From: Brienomyrus brachyistius
Lineage: Eukaryota > Chordata > Actinopteri > Osteoglossiformes > Mormyridae
Assembly: GCF_023856365.1 (NCBI RefSeq)
Contig: NC_064539.1
Coordinates: 21,145,019-21,209,018 of the forward strand
Direction of reading: 5' to 3'
Length of the DNA stretch: 64,000 bases
Position 1 is the first letter of the stretch; each line of letters opens with the position of its first letter. The translations under genes were made by a program, and so were the position numbers. Below the pieces are notes generated by a model, which was given only the letters and a program-made list of their open reading frames with translations, was not told the origin of the DNA and searched no databases. Of this stretch, positions 20,720 through 32,648 are shown piece by piece.

Positions 20720-21397
20720 GTCCTTTCTGGGATTGCCCAGTGATCTTTTACTGCGCAACTCGTACAAGTGAGTCCGTTTAGTAAGTTTCTAGTTACGCCT
20801 CGGCGACTCATGACATGGCATGATGGCAGTGTGTCCCCAGCTGAACGCTGCCGTGCGTCAGTCTGTCCTGGAAACGGACTCGTTACAATAACAGGTGTCA
20901 GCATACTAGGCACTGGAAGGTGTGTGGCCGCTGGGAGGAGACGGCTTAAGACAGGTTTCACCACGAAGTGTCAGCAGATGTGTGACCGCCGGTAGAGGAA
21001 CCAGGGGAAGGAAAGGGGCGGGTGTTATTAGTAAGCGGAGCAGCAGAAAGCCCCACAGCCCCGGCAGCGGCAGACAGCAGAGCGGCGGAGCGGGGGAGTG
21101 GACGGCGCTGCCTCACCGACCCGAAAAAGCCAGAAGATCGTCGATTTCAGCGTCCCTTTAGATCGACTTCGAATCCCTTCGGTAAACTCATATTCGTGTG
21201 ATTTGGATTAGGAGAATATTCGGGAAATTAGTCTTTAAAATAATGGGTATTATTAGAAGCCCTAACGCGGCTGTGTATTCAGGGAATAGCAGGACCTTTC
21301 GCATGAAGAACATCCTGAAGACCAAGAAGTGAAGACCGAGTACCATCTGCTTCAGCGGAACACTGCTGCTGCTGCCTGCGTGCCGTCGGAGTTTAAT
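20720..21397 (+). promoter_or_regulatory. jun: Putative promoter and 5' UTR exon 1 of the jun-like gene
   Basis: A GC-rich block upstream of the Jun coding exon holds a GGGGCGGG GC box near 21013 and near-AP-1 sites such as GACTCATGAC (about 20804-20813). JUN genes are known to autoregulate through TRE-like sites. A strong donor AAT|GTAAGT at 21397/21398 ends a likely non-coding first exon. The matching acceptor is at 21795 (pyrimidine-rich TTTTGTTCAG) or 21827 (TGTGTCCACAG). The exact start site is not visible. Confidence 0.45.
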
Positions 21398-21937
21398 GTA
21401 AGTATGTGTTAATGTATTGTTTTATACGTATCATCTTTAAAATGTAGCAGGACAGTGATACATAAAGCAGTAATCACAGCAGTCACTAACACGTGGATTA
21501 CTAACATTTCCACCGAGTACAATTTTTAACTAGCTAGTTAACATGGTCCGGTTTTTTCTTTAGAAAGTACGCTGTTGTTACCCTAGGCTTATAACTCGGC
21601 AAATTGGTAATGAAAAACTGGAATTGTGACTCATTGTTAGCGTAAAACGGAGGCGTGTGAGTAAATATTACAATAAAGGCGACTCTGGAGTCCTTCTTAA
21701 ACTTGCTTCTTAATAAAGCGGACTGTCTTTGATATTTGCGACTCATTGCAAACGGGCGTCGTTTTACCTGTCTATAATGTTTCTATTTTGTTCAGCGATA
21801 TATGCGTGTATGTATGTGTGTCCACAGGGAAATGTACTGAACCCCCCTGGAATCTCATCATCTGGATCCCTAAAATGCCTCTGTAATGACAAACCTCTGA
21901 TATATACGTCAGTCTTGTAAGGGAGATTACACTGCCA

Positions 21938-22957
21938 ATGACAAATAAGATGGAAACTGCTTTTTACCATGATGACAATTCAAGCATCCCAAATTTTGGA
22001 CAGGTGTCGGATTTTGAAGGGTACCAAAGTCAGAAGATGATGGGGAAAAAGAGTATGATTGCTCAGAATTTCCCTGATATGCTAGGAAGCACGTCTGAAC
22101 TGAAACTCATGCACGGTCTGCCAGCAAACAGCAGTAACTTCAGTGCCAACAGCACAGGAATTAATAACACAAGCAGCTCGATAATGGCTGCTTCTGAGAT
22201 GAACCTCCTGAAACTGCAGTCCCCAGATTTAGAGCAGCTGATGATCCAGTCCAACCAAGGGCTGGTTACAGCCAATCCAGGCCCCAACTGTACAGGAAAC
22301 ACCTTTCTCTACAGGAGCCAAGACACCAATGAACAAGATGGCTTTACAGATGGATTTGACCGGGCTATGGCTGATCTACATAAACAGAATGAGCTTGTTG
22401 GGGCATCCATTTCTCCATCCTCTGCCATTCAGGGCTCCTACCACAGAAACATAATGTCCACTGGTGAATTGCTGACATACACCAATATGAACAGCTACAC
22501 TTCCACCCAGATCACAGGTTCTGCATCGTATCTTGGTAGCCAGCTGCCGTTCACATCTGTCGGTCACTGCTCAGGTCACGGTGGACAAGGCCAAGGGTCC
22601 CACTCCCAGAGAAGGGGCCTGGATGCAGTGCAAATAGTTCCTGAGATGTCCCACCCAGCGGCGGAATCTACCAGCTCCCCAAAATCGCTCTCGCCCATAG
22701 ATATGGAGTCCCAGGAGCGAATCAAGGCGGAGAGGAAGAGGATCCGTAATCGCATAGCTGCCTCCAAATGCCGCAGGCGCAAACTGGAAAGGATCTCACG
22801 CCTCGAAGAGAGAGTGAAGGCACTTAAGACCCAGAACTTTGACCTGGCGTCCGCCGCCAGTCTTCTGAGGGAGCAGGTGGCACAGCTGAAAGAGAAAGTC
22901 ACGAGTCACGTCAACAGCGGCTGCCAGATCGCGGTGGCTAAGCGAGGAGGGACCTGA
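21938..22957 (+). CDS. jun: Jun-family AP-1 bZIP transcription factor (diverged paralogue)
   Basis: A 339-residue AP-1 subunit that binds TRE and CRE sites as a dimer in the nucleus. The start [10 protein letters not shown] mirrors the canonical Jun N-terminus. From residue 256 ([18 protein letters not shown]) the basic region and a leucine zipper with leucines every seven residues follow, ending in the HVNSGCQ signature. The serine-proline at [10 protein letters not shown] (Ser73-like site) is kept. The Ser63-like SP is replaced by AASE, the Thr91/93 TP sites are absent, and the JNK docking stretch is altered. The middle is Ser/Asn-rich, without the Gly/Gln-rich region of mammalian JUN. The coding region is one exon, as in other Jun genes. 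The paralogue is not settled: closest in plan to c-Jun, but linkage to hook3 suggests a separate ohnologue. Confidence 0.9.
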   Translation: MTNKMETAFYHDDNSSIPNFGQVSDFEGYQSQKMMGKKSMIAQNFPDMLGSTSELKLMHGLPANSSNFSANSTGINNTSSSIMAASEMNLLKLQSPDLEQLMIQSNQGLVTANPGPNCTGNTFLYRSQDTNEQDGFTDGFDRAMADLHKQNELVGASISPSSAIQGSYHRNIMSTGELLTYTNMNSYTSTQITGSASYLGSQLPFTSVGHCSGHGGQGQGSHSQRRGLDAVQIVPEMSHPAAESTSSPKSLSPIDMESQERIKAERKRIRNRIAASKCRRRKLERISRLEERVKALKTQNFDLASAASLLREQVAQLKEKVTSHVNSGCQIAVAKRGGT

Positions 22958-24640
22958 GCCCATTGAATAACAGCATGGTGAATTTACTACATAACTAATG
23001 ATGCTGAATGTCTGGGAAGAAACCTGCCTTGCCTGGCACATGCCTAAGGAATGGAGTGTGCCACACATTCCCGGTCTTATTTTTTAGGGGCTTTGGGCAG
23101 ATACTGTATCTCCACCACTGACAGTAACAAAAGGGAAAACACCCAGATTTTAAAAGTGAAACTGACACTGGAACATGGCAGAAAGACACAACGATTCCAG
23201 GCAAGAGGAATCTCTGCACTCTGGACACTAACAACGCCCCAGAACGGAACGTACTGGAAAACTGCTTGGCTTCCTGGGAATTTTACCTCTGTCAGTACTT
23301 GTCTGATCTTGAGTAATCAGAAGAACGTGGAAAATTAGAGGAAAATGGTGAAGGTTTAATAAGTCTTGATAAACTTATCAGGTTGTATACTTCAAGGCTT
23401 TACTTGAATATTAAAACAGATTTATTAAACTGCGCAGACTTTTAGCGCCTGACTTTGTGACAGTTGATATCGTAGGTCCAATGTATTATGAACATTCAAT
23501 GTCCCAAACGTGCTGCAGTCTTCAAGTGTGACTTGTTTTAAATTTAAGTAAAGAGTTGCTAGATTTACAGAGTAAATGACCTTAGCTGAGTGATGTGGCT
23601 AACGGTACAGGGGGGTCGGTTCCCAAAAGCATCTCAGTATGAGTTCCACTGAATTCCAGTGAAGTCACAGTCAGCAGACATCTTGTGAAATGGGAAATGC
23701 AACCCACTTGCTGGACTGAGTCACATCTCTTTCTGAAATGTCCTGTTTGTTTTCTATCTCTTTGGAGCGGATTATGCATGTGTGTGTCTGATTATATCAG
23801 GCTTATATATTTACTACATATCAGTGTCTAATTTAAATAACGTCTCTTAATGATGAATCATGTACATATATATGTACAGTGCAAACGTACATATGCATTT
23901 ATCAGATCAATTAGAAATGCTCTGATTTTTTTTTTCTAGGAAAATACAGACAGACTTAATATGATATCCAATAGGTTCAGAAAATCTTTAAATTATGTAT
24001 TAATATATATTTTGTTTCTTGAACTGCATAAGGTCTTAATTTTGAATGAAATACATGTTTCCCCAACGGTTCCTAATGACCCTAAAAGCAGTGTTTTCAA
24101 GCTGTACTGACTCACGTTATGGAAGATTATAGTTCAGTATAACAGTTTTCAGTGCTAGAAAAGACAGGTGCGACTCAAGTACCCAGGGCCTAGTTTCGCG
24201 AAACCTTCTTAACGCTACGTCATTTGTGAGTTCTGTGTCAAAAGATGGTTTTAAGAAACTGGGCTCAGGTGGCTACTTATAATTGTGAGACTCTTTATTC
24301 AAAATTTGATTTTATTGCAGTTTAAGCAAAACATGTTTGTGTTGTCTGTGCAAAATACATATTTAATGTACTTTTCAATATTTGTTTAAAGTATTGCACT
24401 ATGGTTTTTTTATATACAAAAAATTAGACAAACAAAGCATGAGAGAATTCTGACCCCCTGTTTATCTGCATCCGGTGCGACAGTATATATTGATCTATGA
24501 AATACAAGAAGCATTTTATTATTGTTCCTGTTAATGGTCAAGGGGGCTGATGTTTTCATTTATATTGTTTGAGTTTATCTGTAATTTACATCTGTAAACT
24601 CATGATTGTGTGATATTATAAAAAATGTGACCATTAAGGC
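22958..24640 (+). other. jun: jun-like 3' UTR and flank
   Basis: AT-rich sequence after the stop with scattered ATTTA pentamers (for example near 23897, 24359 and 24558). These fit the AU-rich instability elements usual in immediate-early jun mRNAs. An ATTAAA occurs near 23411. The true 3' end cannot be fixed. Confidence 0.45.
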
Positions 24641-24647
24641 TACATTT

Positions 24648-24915
24648 TCATCCATCTATCCATCCATCTATCCCTCCTGCTATTTTTCATGTACAGGATC
24701 AGTGGTGGAGGGGGGGGGGGGCATCGCAGACACTAGGTAGGGAAATACCTCAGAGCTCACACTCGCACAGACACCAACACATACCCCCAATCCTGGAAGT
24801 ATGGTCATATTTTCATATAAATCCTTAACGTTCTAACAAACGATAGATACCGTTTTTTTTTCACCCTGTAACCTTGTACTGAATAAGCGGTTATGGAAGA
24901 TGGATGAACGGATGA
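24648..24915. repeat. Degenerate SINE-tail-like repeat
   Basis: It opens with CATCCATCTATCCATCCATC and closes with AATAAGCGGTTATGGAAGATGG, both tail-like motifs of the fish SINE family, around a poly-G run and a diverged centre. Confidence 0.4.
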
Positions 24916-25714
24916 GATTCTCTCCAGTGTCTGTTTACCTGTTATAAGTACTATTTAAATATATTTTAACACAATGTAAATAATGCTGCTTAGCCGTAAC
25001 TGAAATGAAGCATTTCCAGGTGTATTTCAGTTTCTGTTCATGAATTACAAGCGTTCAAACAGCTATGGTAGACTGTAGAGAATCTATTTCAGAGAGGACT
25101 TGGTCCCTGTGGTATTAACTATGATGGTAAAATCAGATTCTGCTGTATGTTAATGTCACAAATGCACAGGGCTTCACAGCTACTGGGTCGGGGGTTCGAA
25201 CTTGTCCCGGCTTTTCAGCTGGAATGTGCCTGCTCCTGGAATTCAAGTGAAACGGTGACTACAAGCGGCCCAACAGTCAACAAATCAGGATGAAACTGGA
25301 AAGGCGATTGTTCATTGTTGGCTGTCCCCTGGTCGCTGACCATGGACCTGTACACAGACACAGACGTTTTGTCTTTTCTCCTCTGAGAGACGGTTTTCCC
25401 CATACGCCACCTCTTGCTTTACTGTAATTTGTGACTGAATGGCAATCATTTAGCATTCAACCTGGTTAAAAAGAGCTACTTTGAGGAATTTCCTTCAGAC
25501 CCGCGGCATTTTCGTCCCCGGTGGCGTGATGACCTCACGTGACCAGTGGTAGTTAAAGATCAACGCTGAACTCCCCGACCTTTCGAAATCTTCCTTAGAA
25601 AAGAGTCGTCATAGATGACGGCGAAAATCGTGTGGAATCCACTTCAGTTTTGTATTCCTTGTTCAACACTGTACTCTAGAAGATTATGTAGAAATGATTT
25701 GGAACGGGAATTGC

Positions 25715-25717
<3 letters not shown>
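24916..25717. other. Intergenic
   Basis: No coding exon is supported. A B box-like GGGGGTTCGAACTTGTCC at about 25190-25207 may be a relic SINE head. Confidence 0.4.
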
Positions 25718-25779
<62 letters not shown>

Positions 25780-25799
25780 CAATAATAATAATAATAATA
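25718..25799. repeat. (AAT)n microsatellite
   Basis: About 27 AAT triplets with one AAC interruption block. Confidence 0.95.
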
Positions 25800-26563
25800 T
25801 CTATTAATATTAAGAATTCCTTATGGTATTCTCAGACGTTACAAATTAAGTACTGCACAACCAGGGGCGAGCAATAAAACATTCAGAACCAGATAAAAAC
25901 GGGAGAAATTGGGTATTTCATCTATACCCGGAATCAATTGAATAAACACGCAAGGACAGAGAAAACGAAACGAACACGGACCTGTGGCTAACTGTATTGC
26001 AGAAGGGAAGGTTACCACTGACGCATAAGCAGTATAATTACACCCACAGTGCGTTTTGGTGCTTTTTGTAACTAGCAGGACTTCCAGTAAAACATGGAAT
26101 AAACCTGGGTCATTGCGAAAGTGAAAGTTCATTTAGCGCTAATCCTGATCGCGGAATTGCTGGGAATTCCGCTCTGAGACACCTACTAAAAGAGAGAGCA
26201 CCTATTCAAATGACCAGGCACCGTCCGGGAAACCAACCCGATCTTTATTGTAGAACCGTAATACTAATTTTACAGACACGCACGTATGAAAATTCTCATT
26301 TGAACGAATATTTAATCAAACTTTGCCGTACTCAATTAAAAAAAATCACGCACACGCGCCTTTTAAGGTTGACACAAAATACCGAACGAAGAAAAATACA
26401 GATTATTTTCATTCTCAGAGGGAGAAATTTAAACTACATAGCTGCATAATGTAAATTGTAAGGCGTACGTATTTTGTTAGCCGTGCCGATGGTATTCATG
26501 TGTATGTCTAGTATTTACGCTATTATCAAATCATACTCATGGTGAATATAAAGTATAACTATA
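25800..26563. other. Intergenic
   Basis: AT-rich, with no supported coding exon or recognisable repeat. Confidence 0.4.
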
Positions 26564-26571
26564 GGTTTAAC

Positions 26572-26833
26572 CAGGGACGGATTACGGACCGGGCCAGCGG
26601 GGCCGCTGCCCAGGGGCCCTTGGGGTGCAGGGGGCCCGTGGGGCCCCTAGCCCAAAACAATTTGCAACGCTGTATTTTCATTTGTGTATTTTAGAGGGCC
26701 TACATTCTTTGATCCTCTGCCTACAAGGGCCCCTGACCGAGGGCGTTTGGCTGCCAAGGGCCCTTGAATTGTGGTGGTTGTGCTGGTGGTGGTGGGGGGG
26801 GCCCTTGCGAACACAACCCATAATCCGTCCCTG
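26572..26833. mobile_element. hAT-like MITE with 8-bp target-site duplication
   Basis: The element is 262 bp long. Its left end CAGGGACGGATTA and right end TAATCCGTCCCTG are perfect inverted repeats. The flanks are identical 8-bp copies, GGTTTAAC at 26564-26571 and 26834-26841. CAGGG-type termini with an 8-bp duplication are diagnostic of the hAT superfamily. The interior is GGGCCC-rich and non-coding, so it depends on a transposase from elsewhere. Confidence 0.92.
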
Positions 26834-26876
26834 GGTTTAACAACTCTTTCAATTCAGATAATTGTTCACTAAACAT

Positions 26877-27236
26877 CCATCTATCCATCCATTTTCCAAA
26901 CCGCTTATCCTACTGGGTTGCGGGGGGGTCCGGAGCCTATCCCGGAAGCAATGGACACGAGGCAGGGAACAACCCAGGATGGGGGGCCAGCCCATCGCAG
27001 GGCACACTCACACACCATTCACACACGCATGCACACCTACGGGCAATTTAGCAACTCCAATCAGCCTCAGCATGTTTTTGGACTGTGGGGGGAAACCGGA
27101 GTACCCGGAGGAAACCCCACGACGACATGGGGAGAACATGCAAACTCCACACACATGTGACCCAGGCGGAGACTCAAACGCGGGTCCCAGAGGTGTGAGG
27201 CAACAGTGCTAACCACTACACCACCATGCCGCCCTC
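26877..27236 (-). mobile_element. tRNA-derived SINE, full-length, minus orientation
   Basis: Reverse-complement copy of the family at 18685-19013, with the (GGAT)n tail at the left and the tRNA-like head at the right (GCCGCC...). The flanks TTGTTCACTAAACAT (26862-26876) and TTGTTCACGAAACAT (27237-27251) match at 14 of 15 positions as a target-site duplication. It retains the roughly 30 bases lost from the 18685 copy. Confidence 0.9.
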
Positions 27237-27251
27237 TTGTTCACGAAACAT

Positions 27252-28560
27252 TTGGACATATTTACATACATGCTTTCCAGCATATTAATCCATTCTTAAT
27301 GATGAATAAGTTGTGAACTATAAATGAATGATTTATATAATTACAAAAGAGACCATTTGGCTAAAGGATATCTTTAAATTGTGTGTGTCTGGCGAAGTGC
27401 AGGGTCAACCCCAACCTTACGTCCTATATGCTGCCTGCGGAAGGATCCAAGCTTGACCCTGATGAGAATAACGAGGCATAAGCAGCATTGCAATTAGAAT
27501 ATTAATGGATATGTGATAAACTGTCAGGCATGGGTGAGGAAGGCAGGGACGCAGGTGCGAGTATATATGGGATTTAATGAACATGGCACAGAATAGACAC
27601 AAGGAGTGAAACTGCGAGCCTGACGAGGACCACGGCAAAGGGGCAGACTAAGACAATAAATGGAGCAATGCAGCAGCAGCAACAACAGCAACGACAAACC
27701 TTGGAAGGGGCAGCCATGGCCCTTGCATATAAAGAGGAAAACACAGATACCCAGCGTTTCCAGCTCTCACGGATCCGGCGTGACACTCACTCTTACGGAC
27801 TCTCACGCACACGCAAGAAATCTTACGGCAAATTTATATTATCCCATTATAAGCCTAGTGTCATCTGCATAAAAGGCGGTGGAGTATTTTACAAATCATA
27901 TAGACTATTCAAAAGGTAATAAAACTCTTAAATGCATGTAAATGAGTGTGCAGGTTTGTCTCGAATTGAAAATCGCGTCACTGGATGCAACACATGAGGA
28001 AATTCTGTGCAAAGTAATTGCAATTAAGACACAAGAGGGAAACAGTATAGGCACTCTTGACAGTGTATTTCCGAAATGTATTATTGCGCTCATTATTGGC
28101 TATCACGGTTTATTTGTTCCTATTCGAAATTAATGAATTTAGACACCTAAATATCACAAGGAGGTATATTTGTTGGTATGTTAATTCCTAAATATCCCGA
28201 ACAGCAAGGGGGTATATAGAAATAAATATATTCGACTTCAAGGAGGACGTGGTTGCATCACCGGTTCAGTAGCATCACTGTTACAAGAATATCTTTGCAA
28301 CACACTGTCTGAGACGCTTTGCACTTTGGAGGGACCATCCAGTGCTATCCAGCCCACACAATGATCATCCATTTCTTACTTCTGCATAACTTATGTAGCA
28401 GACAGAACCTGATTATTTGCATTTCTATGCGAATTATATTAAACTTAAAGTCTCATTTATACTTCTTTATAAACATATGCAACAGATTTTCAGATATAAT
28501 GTGTAAAAGTATATTGAAGTCTTACATTCTCCTTTCTCAATATGATTAGATTAAAGACAT
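27252..28560. other. Intergenic upstream of thap1
   Basis: No exon is supported. A CAG/CAA-rich patch (27668-27700) can be read as a short glutamine run, but it lacks splice sites and a credible gene around it. Confidence 0.45.
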
Positions 28561-28799
28561 CGAGAGTGTCATCCATCCGGTTAATGTTACGGGGTGTAGT
28601 CATGTGACTCTTTCGCGACCACATGCCTGGATGTCTGCGGTTACCGCGGTTACATCTCTAGTTCTTGTATGTTTTCTATACTACCTTCCTCCTTAGTAGG
28701 TGCCCTTCTAGTCTAGCAGTGTAGACGTTTTTGCCCAGAAAAGTTTTTGCGTCAGCAGAATAAGGAGGTTCTTCCTTGATATTGACCAATAGAAATTAT

Positions 28800-28940
28800 A
28801 AGTGCTTATCATGTGACCAAAAACGAAGCCGCAGCAGCCATCTTGGAAGCTGGATAAGAATCCCCCCGTGAAAAAAAAAACAGAAATACATAATAAACGG
28901 GACGAATTTGAATGTTCATAATTTAGTTATTACTGCAGCC
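28800..28940 (+). promoter_or_regulatory. thap1: thap1 promoter-proximal region with YY1-like site
   Basis: GCAGCCATCTTGGAAGC at about 28834-28850 contains CCATCTTG, the complement of the YY1 core CAAGATGG. It lies about 100 bases upstream of the thap1 start codon. A CATGTGACC E-box-like motif precedes it. Confidence 0.5.
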
Positions 28941-30465
28941 ATGGTACAGTCTTGTTCGGCGTATGGCTGTAAAAACAGATACCATAAGGACAAAAATATT
29001 TCTTTTCACAAGTAAGTTGAACTGCAGCCGGACGTTCCGCCGTGCGTTTTCGAAAGGAAGGCAAAGCATACGACGTGGAGCCATGGAGCCGCCAGCATGT
29101 GTGCAGAGTGCGAAACCCTGGGCTGGGTGACGTGAGGTGACAGGGGCTTACATGAGGCTGGGTGAGGTGACATTAGATTTACACGAAGGGACATGATGTG
29201 ACACAAGGCGAAGTGAGATGACGTGAGGTGATATGCACTGAAATTAGGTCACATTTGAATTACATTACAAAGTATATGACGTTACATGCAGTGAAATGCG
29301 ATAAGGTGAGAGAGTACGCCTTCAGCCTTATCGGTCCGAGTCTGGCATCTCTGCCCTAAACTGCAGTAGTGATTTAGAACAGAAAGAGGCACAGCTGTAA
29401 TGAATGAAAGGTAAAGAGGACCTTTGGATTATGGACAGTTCAAAGTGGTCCCGAGTGGAAGTGGATAGTTGGCCAAAATGACTGCGTCCACGTAGAATAT
29501 TCTCGTAACCCTTCCTGTCTTCCTTGTTATCACTTGAAATAATAATACTTGTACTTTACACACTCCATGATGTTGTTCCTGTTAAATATGGTGTAATAAT
29601 TTAATAATAAAAAAGATAATTGAGTGCATGCTGGCCTTCAGCCAACAGGGGATGTGTAAGAATTTTGGTTTTCTCTAAGTAATGGTCAGTCTTCCGCACC
29701 ATAGATTCCCACTTGCACGTCCAGATATATGTGGAAAATGGGTGGCAGCAATGAGAAGGAACAACTTCAAGCCAACAAAGTACAGCAACATCTGCTCACA
29801 GCATTTTACAAAAGATTGCTTCAAACAGGAGTGTAACAACCGGGTGCTGAAAGAGAATGCAGTTCCATCACTCTTCTGCCTCGGCAGGACACAGAAAAAG
29901 GTAAAGAACCTTGCACTTTGAGCCAGCAGCCCTACAAATTGATTCTGCACCTTTACAAAATTGGCTGTCATGTAGCAAATAAACGATGTCTAGAAATATG
30001 GAAGCACCAGATTTTACACCAGATTGCTCATAGCGAAGTTGCATGAACCCCAATTTTATCTGGTAGGAAGAAGCTCTGGATGGTCGAGACGTGCAAGAGG
30101 TGTCCTTTCCCCTGGTGCTTCCCATTCCAGAGGCTGAGCAGTCCCAGGCCCAGCTGCAGGTGGTGGTGAACCCAGCGCTGCTCCCGAACACGTCAGTCCC
30201 CTGTGACCACAACTACACTGTGGAGGACACCATGCAGCAGAAGAAACGAGTAGAGCAGTTAGAGGAGCAGCTGGACAAGCTACGCAAGAAGCTGAAGACC
30301 GTCCAGCAGAAGTGTCGCCGCCAGGAGAGGCAGCTGGAGAAGATGAAAGCCATGAAGGAGTCACAGGAAGCCAGCAGGGAGCCCATAATGAGAGAGAGCT
30401 ACGTTATCCTGCCCAAGGAGCTCTATGACGTCCTGAAAGGAACAGAGCCTGTGGGTGGCTTGTAG
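28941..30465 (+). CDS. thap1: THAP1, zinc-dependent DNA-binding transcription factor
   Basis: Nuclear THAP-zinc-finger transcription factor controlling cell-cycle and myelination genes; human mutations cause DYT6 dystonia. Exons are 28941-29011, 29705-29900 and 30067-30465, with phases joining exactly and giving 221 residues (human about 213). The C2CH THAP domain (residues 1-81) starts [14 protein letters not shown]. Zinc ligands appear as C5, C10 and the later C-x2-H of ICSQHF, followed by the AVPS box. The DHNY motif in DHNYTVEDT is the known HCFC1-binding motif. It opens a C-terminal coiled coil with a basic run [19 protein letters not shown], as in THAP1. AATAAA at 31158-31163 may end the transcript. 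Confidence 0.95.
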
Positions 30466-31321
30466 TGGCCTTGACTGCCTGGGGAAACCCAGCAGAAAAT
30501 GTCATGTATTTCCATTTTGGGTTCCTCTCATTGCACTCAACAAAGTGTCATCCAATCCCAGGCTTACTGATAATCCATCACTGGAAATTTTAAGCATCTA
30601 AAAGAGACTAGGATGATTCAGTTTTGGTGTACTGGTAGTGAACTGCATTCAGGAAATTCAGAGGTCCCTTATAGACCAAAGCAAAGTGTGCACAGGTGCC
30701 GTGGATAGTGTCGCATGTGGATTTGAACCCTGTTCATGGTAGGTATGAGTGTACAGGTTCACGACACTCCAACCAAGCCCTCGGCTGAACTGCCCTAAAC
30801 GCTCTCACATCAAAGGCTGTTAGAGGTTTAAAGATGAAAGGCTGCTCTCACTTAAACCGGAGTTCATAACCACTGGTCTATGCAAATCCTGGGTCGAACT
30901 AATTAACTCTTAACCAAGGGTAGGAAATGATGGGGTTTGGGGTAAATTATCTAATTTAAGAAAGCATGCAAAATGATTGAAGCTGGAATAGCAGTATTAT
31001 AAGATGTGTTTGTAAGAATTTGTTTGTTTACAGTAATATTGCACAAAGGATGTGGATTGCGGCAGTAGTGAGGTATTCTACAGTACTAAGAACAGCAGAG
31101 TTTAATAACATTTTATAAGATGCTGTGTACTGCTGTGTAAGTACCGATGGTAGCACCAATAAAAAGAATGGCGATGAGTCTCTGCCTGTAATCGCTTTGT
31201 GGGAGGATGTGGCCTGATTTCAGCTACAGTATATTCACAGATTTTCCCATTCAATCAGAGATTCTTTTTATCCCCACTTTAGTCTAATTTTGCAAGCAAT
31301 GCATCAGATTTTTTAAGAAAT
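30466..31321 (+). other. thap1: thap1 3' UTR and flank
   Basis: Non-coding sequence after the thap1 stop, with a canonical poly(A) signal at 31158-31163. Confidence 0.5.
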
Positions 31322-31632
31322 GTAGCAGCCAACATTGTAGTAATTACCATTAATGTGATAACTGTTAATAACCTAATAATGTTTCTGTCCTTAATGTAAT
31401 AAAAGCTAACTGGAAAATAATATAATTTATTTATTTATTATAAATATAATAACTTTTTTTCTGAACCAATAATGTAATAACTTTTTGCCCATAATGTATT
31501 AAGTTAATACATTATTAGTTGGCTACTATATTATTGATTTTATTACATTTAGAATGGAAAATACGAGTATGTTGCTAGCATTTATTACATTAATGGTAGT
31601 CCTTACATTATTGACTGCTATGATCAGGTACT
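31322..31632. mobile_element. AT-rich fold-back MITE
   Basis: Nested inverted repeats. The outer arms pair GCAGCCAACATTGTAG and ACCATTAATGT (left, to 31355) with ACATTAATGGT and CATTATTGACTGC (right, about 31586-31625). A perfect inner palindrome ATAATGTATTAA-G-TTAATACATTAT lies near 31490-31516. No coding sequence and no clear target duplication. Confidence 0.55.
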
Positions 31633-32318
31633 GAAACTGTGTTTTGGGGAACTTTATCATCCTTAATTTCCTGTCTTCGTCATTTTTGGACAAAGACCAC
31701 TTTGACACAGCCACTAAATTTTCCCATGTTAGAGTGCTTTAGTGTTCTGATTATTTTTACCCGGCACATTGTTACCTGACGTGTTAAATCACAGAAATTG
31801 AGTAACAGAAAATGAGTAAATCTATAACTAACCATAAAACCTGTACAAGCATTTTCTGAAACGCAAAAAATAAGGCTGCTGTTCACGTTTGACTGAGAGC
31901 TCGTGTCTGTGTGGGTGCAGATTTTAGCCGCAATCGGCTGCAGAGTTCGTGCGGAGTCGACGTGAGAGGCCTCTCAGGACAACTGCCCAGCGGCTTGGGT
32001 GACGTCACTGTTAGTGCTGCTATGTCAGTTTTACTGGATATTTGAATCAGAAGGACAGACAGCAGAGATGTGTGACCAGAGTCATTAGCATCAATAAGTT
32101 CTATGGAACGTCAGCGTTTGTATTCCTTTGGTATTCAAGTATTTAGTTTAATTTAATTTTTATTAGTCACATGCAAGATATACAGTAAGACCATAAACTA
32201 CTGTGAAATGTAAGGTGGCCAGCTCTGCCAGGACAATGAAAGACATTAAAAGTAATAATATAATACAAAGTGAAGTTATACTGTATAAAATAAATAGAAC
32301 AGAGATGTGCAAAACAGA
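31633..32318. other. Intergenic
   Basis: AT-rich, with no supported coding exon. Confidence 0.4.
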
Positions 32319-32648
32319 TCAAATAAAATAAAGTGTGAATTGCATCGATAAGGAAGTAATATCAATTAGAAGCATATTAAAGTTAATCTGTCTAACAGCT
32401 TGAGAGTAGAAGCTCCTTCGGAGCCTCTCACGTCTCACAGAGACACAGCAGAAGTGGTTTCCAGACCTCAGCCTGGCTAAGAGGTAGTTGTTTGGGTGAG
32501 TTGTATCCCTGCAGATTCTGGCAGCTCTGCTCCTGCCTCGTCTGAGGTATGTGTCCTGCAGGGAGGGCAGATCAGCTTTACAGATCGTTTGGCTGAAAGT
32601 ACCGAACGTACTCTCACAAATCTCCACTATACATCCAAACAGTTTCAT
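32319..32648 (-). mobile_element. 3' fragment of a non-LTR retrotransposon ORF2
   Basis: The minus-strand frame of 109 codons contains LPSLQDTYLRRGRSRAARI and RDTTHPNNYL, then a run ending RRSFYSQAVRQIN. This pattern (PSLQ-x-Y, DxTHP, basic Arg run, F-P/S-QAV-LN) is the conserved C-terminus of fish jockey/CR1/L2-like LINE reverse transcriptases. There is no RT core or endonuclease, so it is a 5'-truncated, decayed insertion. Confidence 0.65.

Noticed and set aside
27668..27919. Polyglutamine-like ORF
   Set aside because: A short CAG/CAA tract without splice sites, conserved domain or neighbouring exons.
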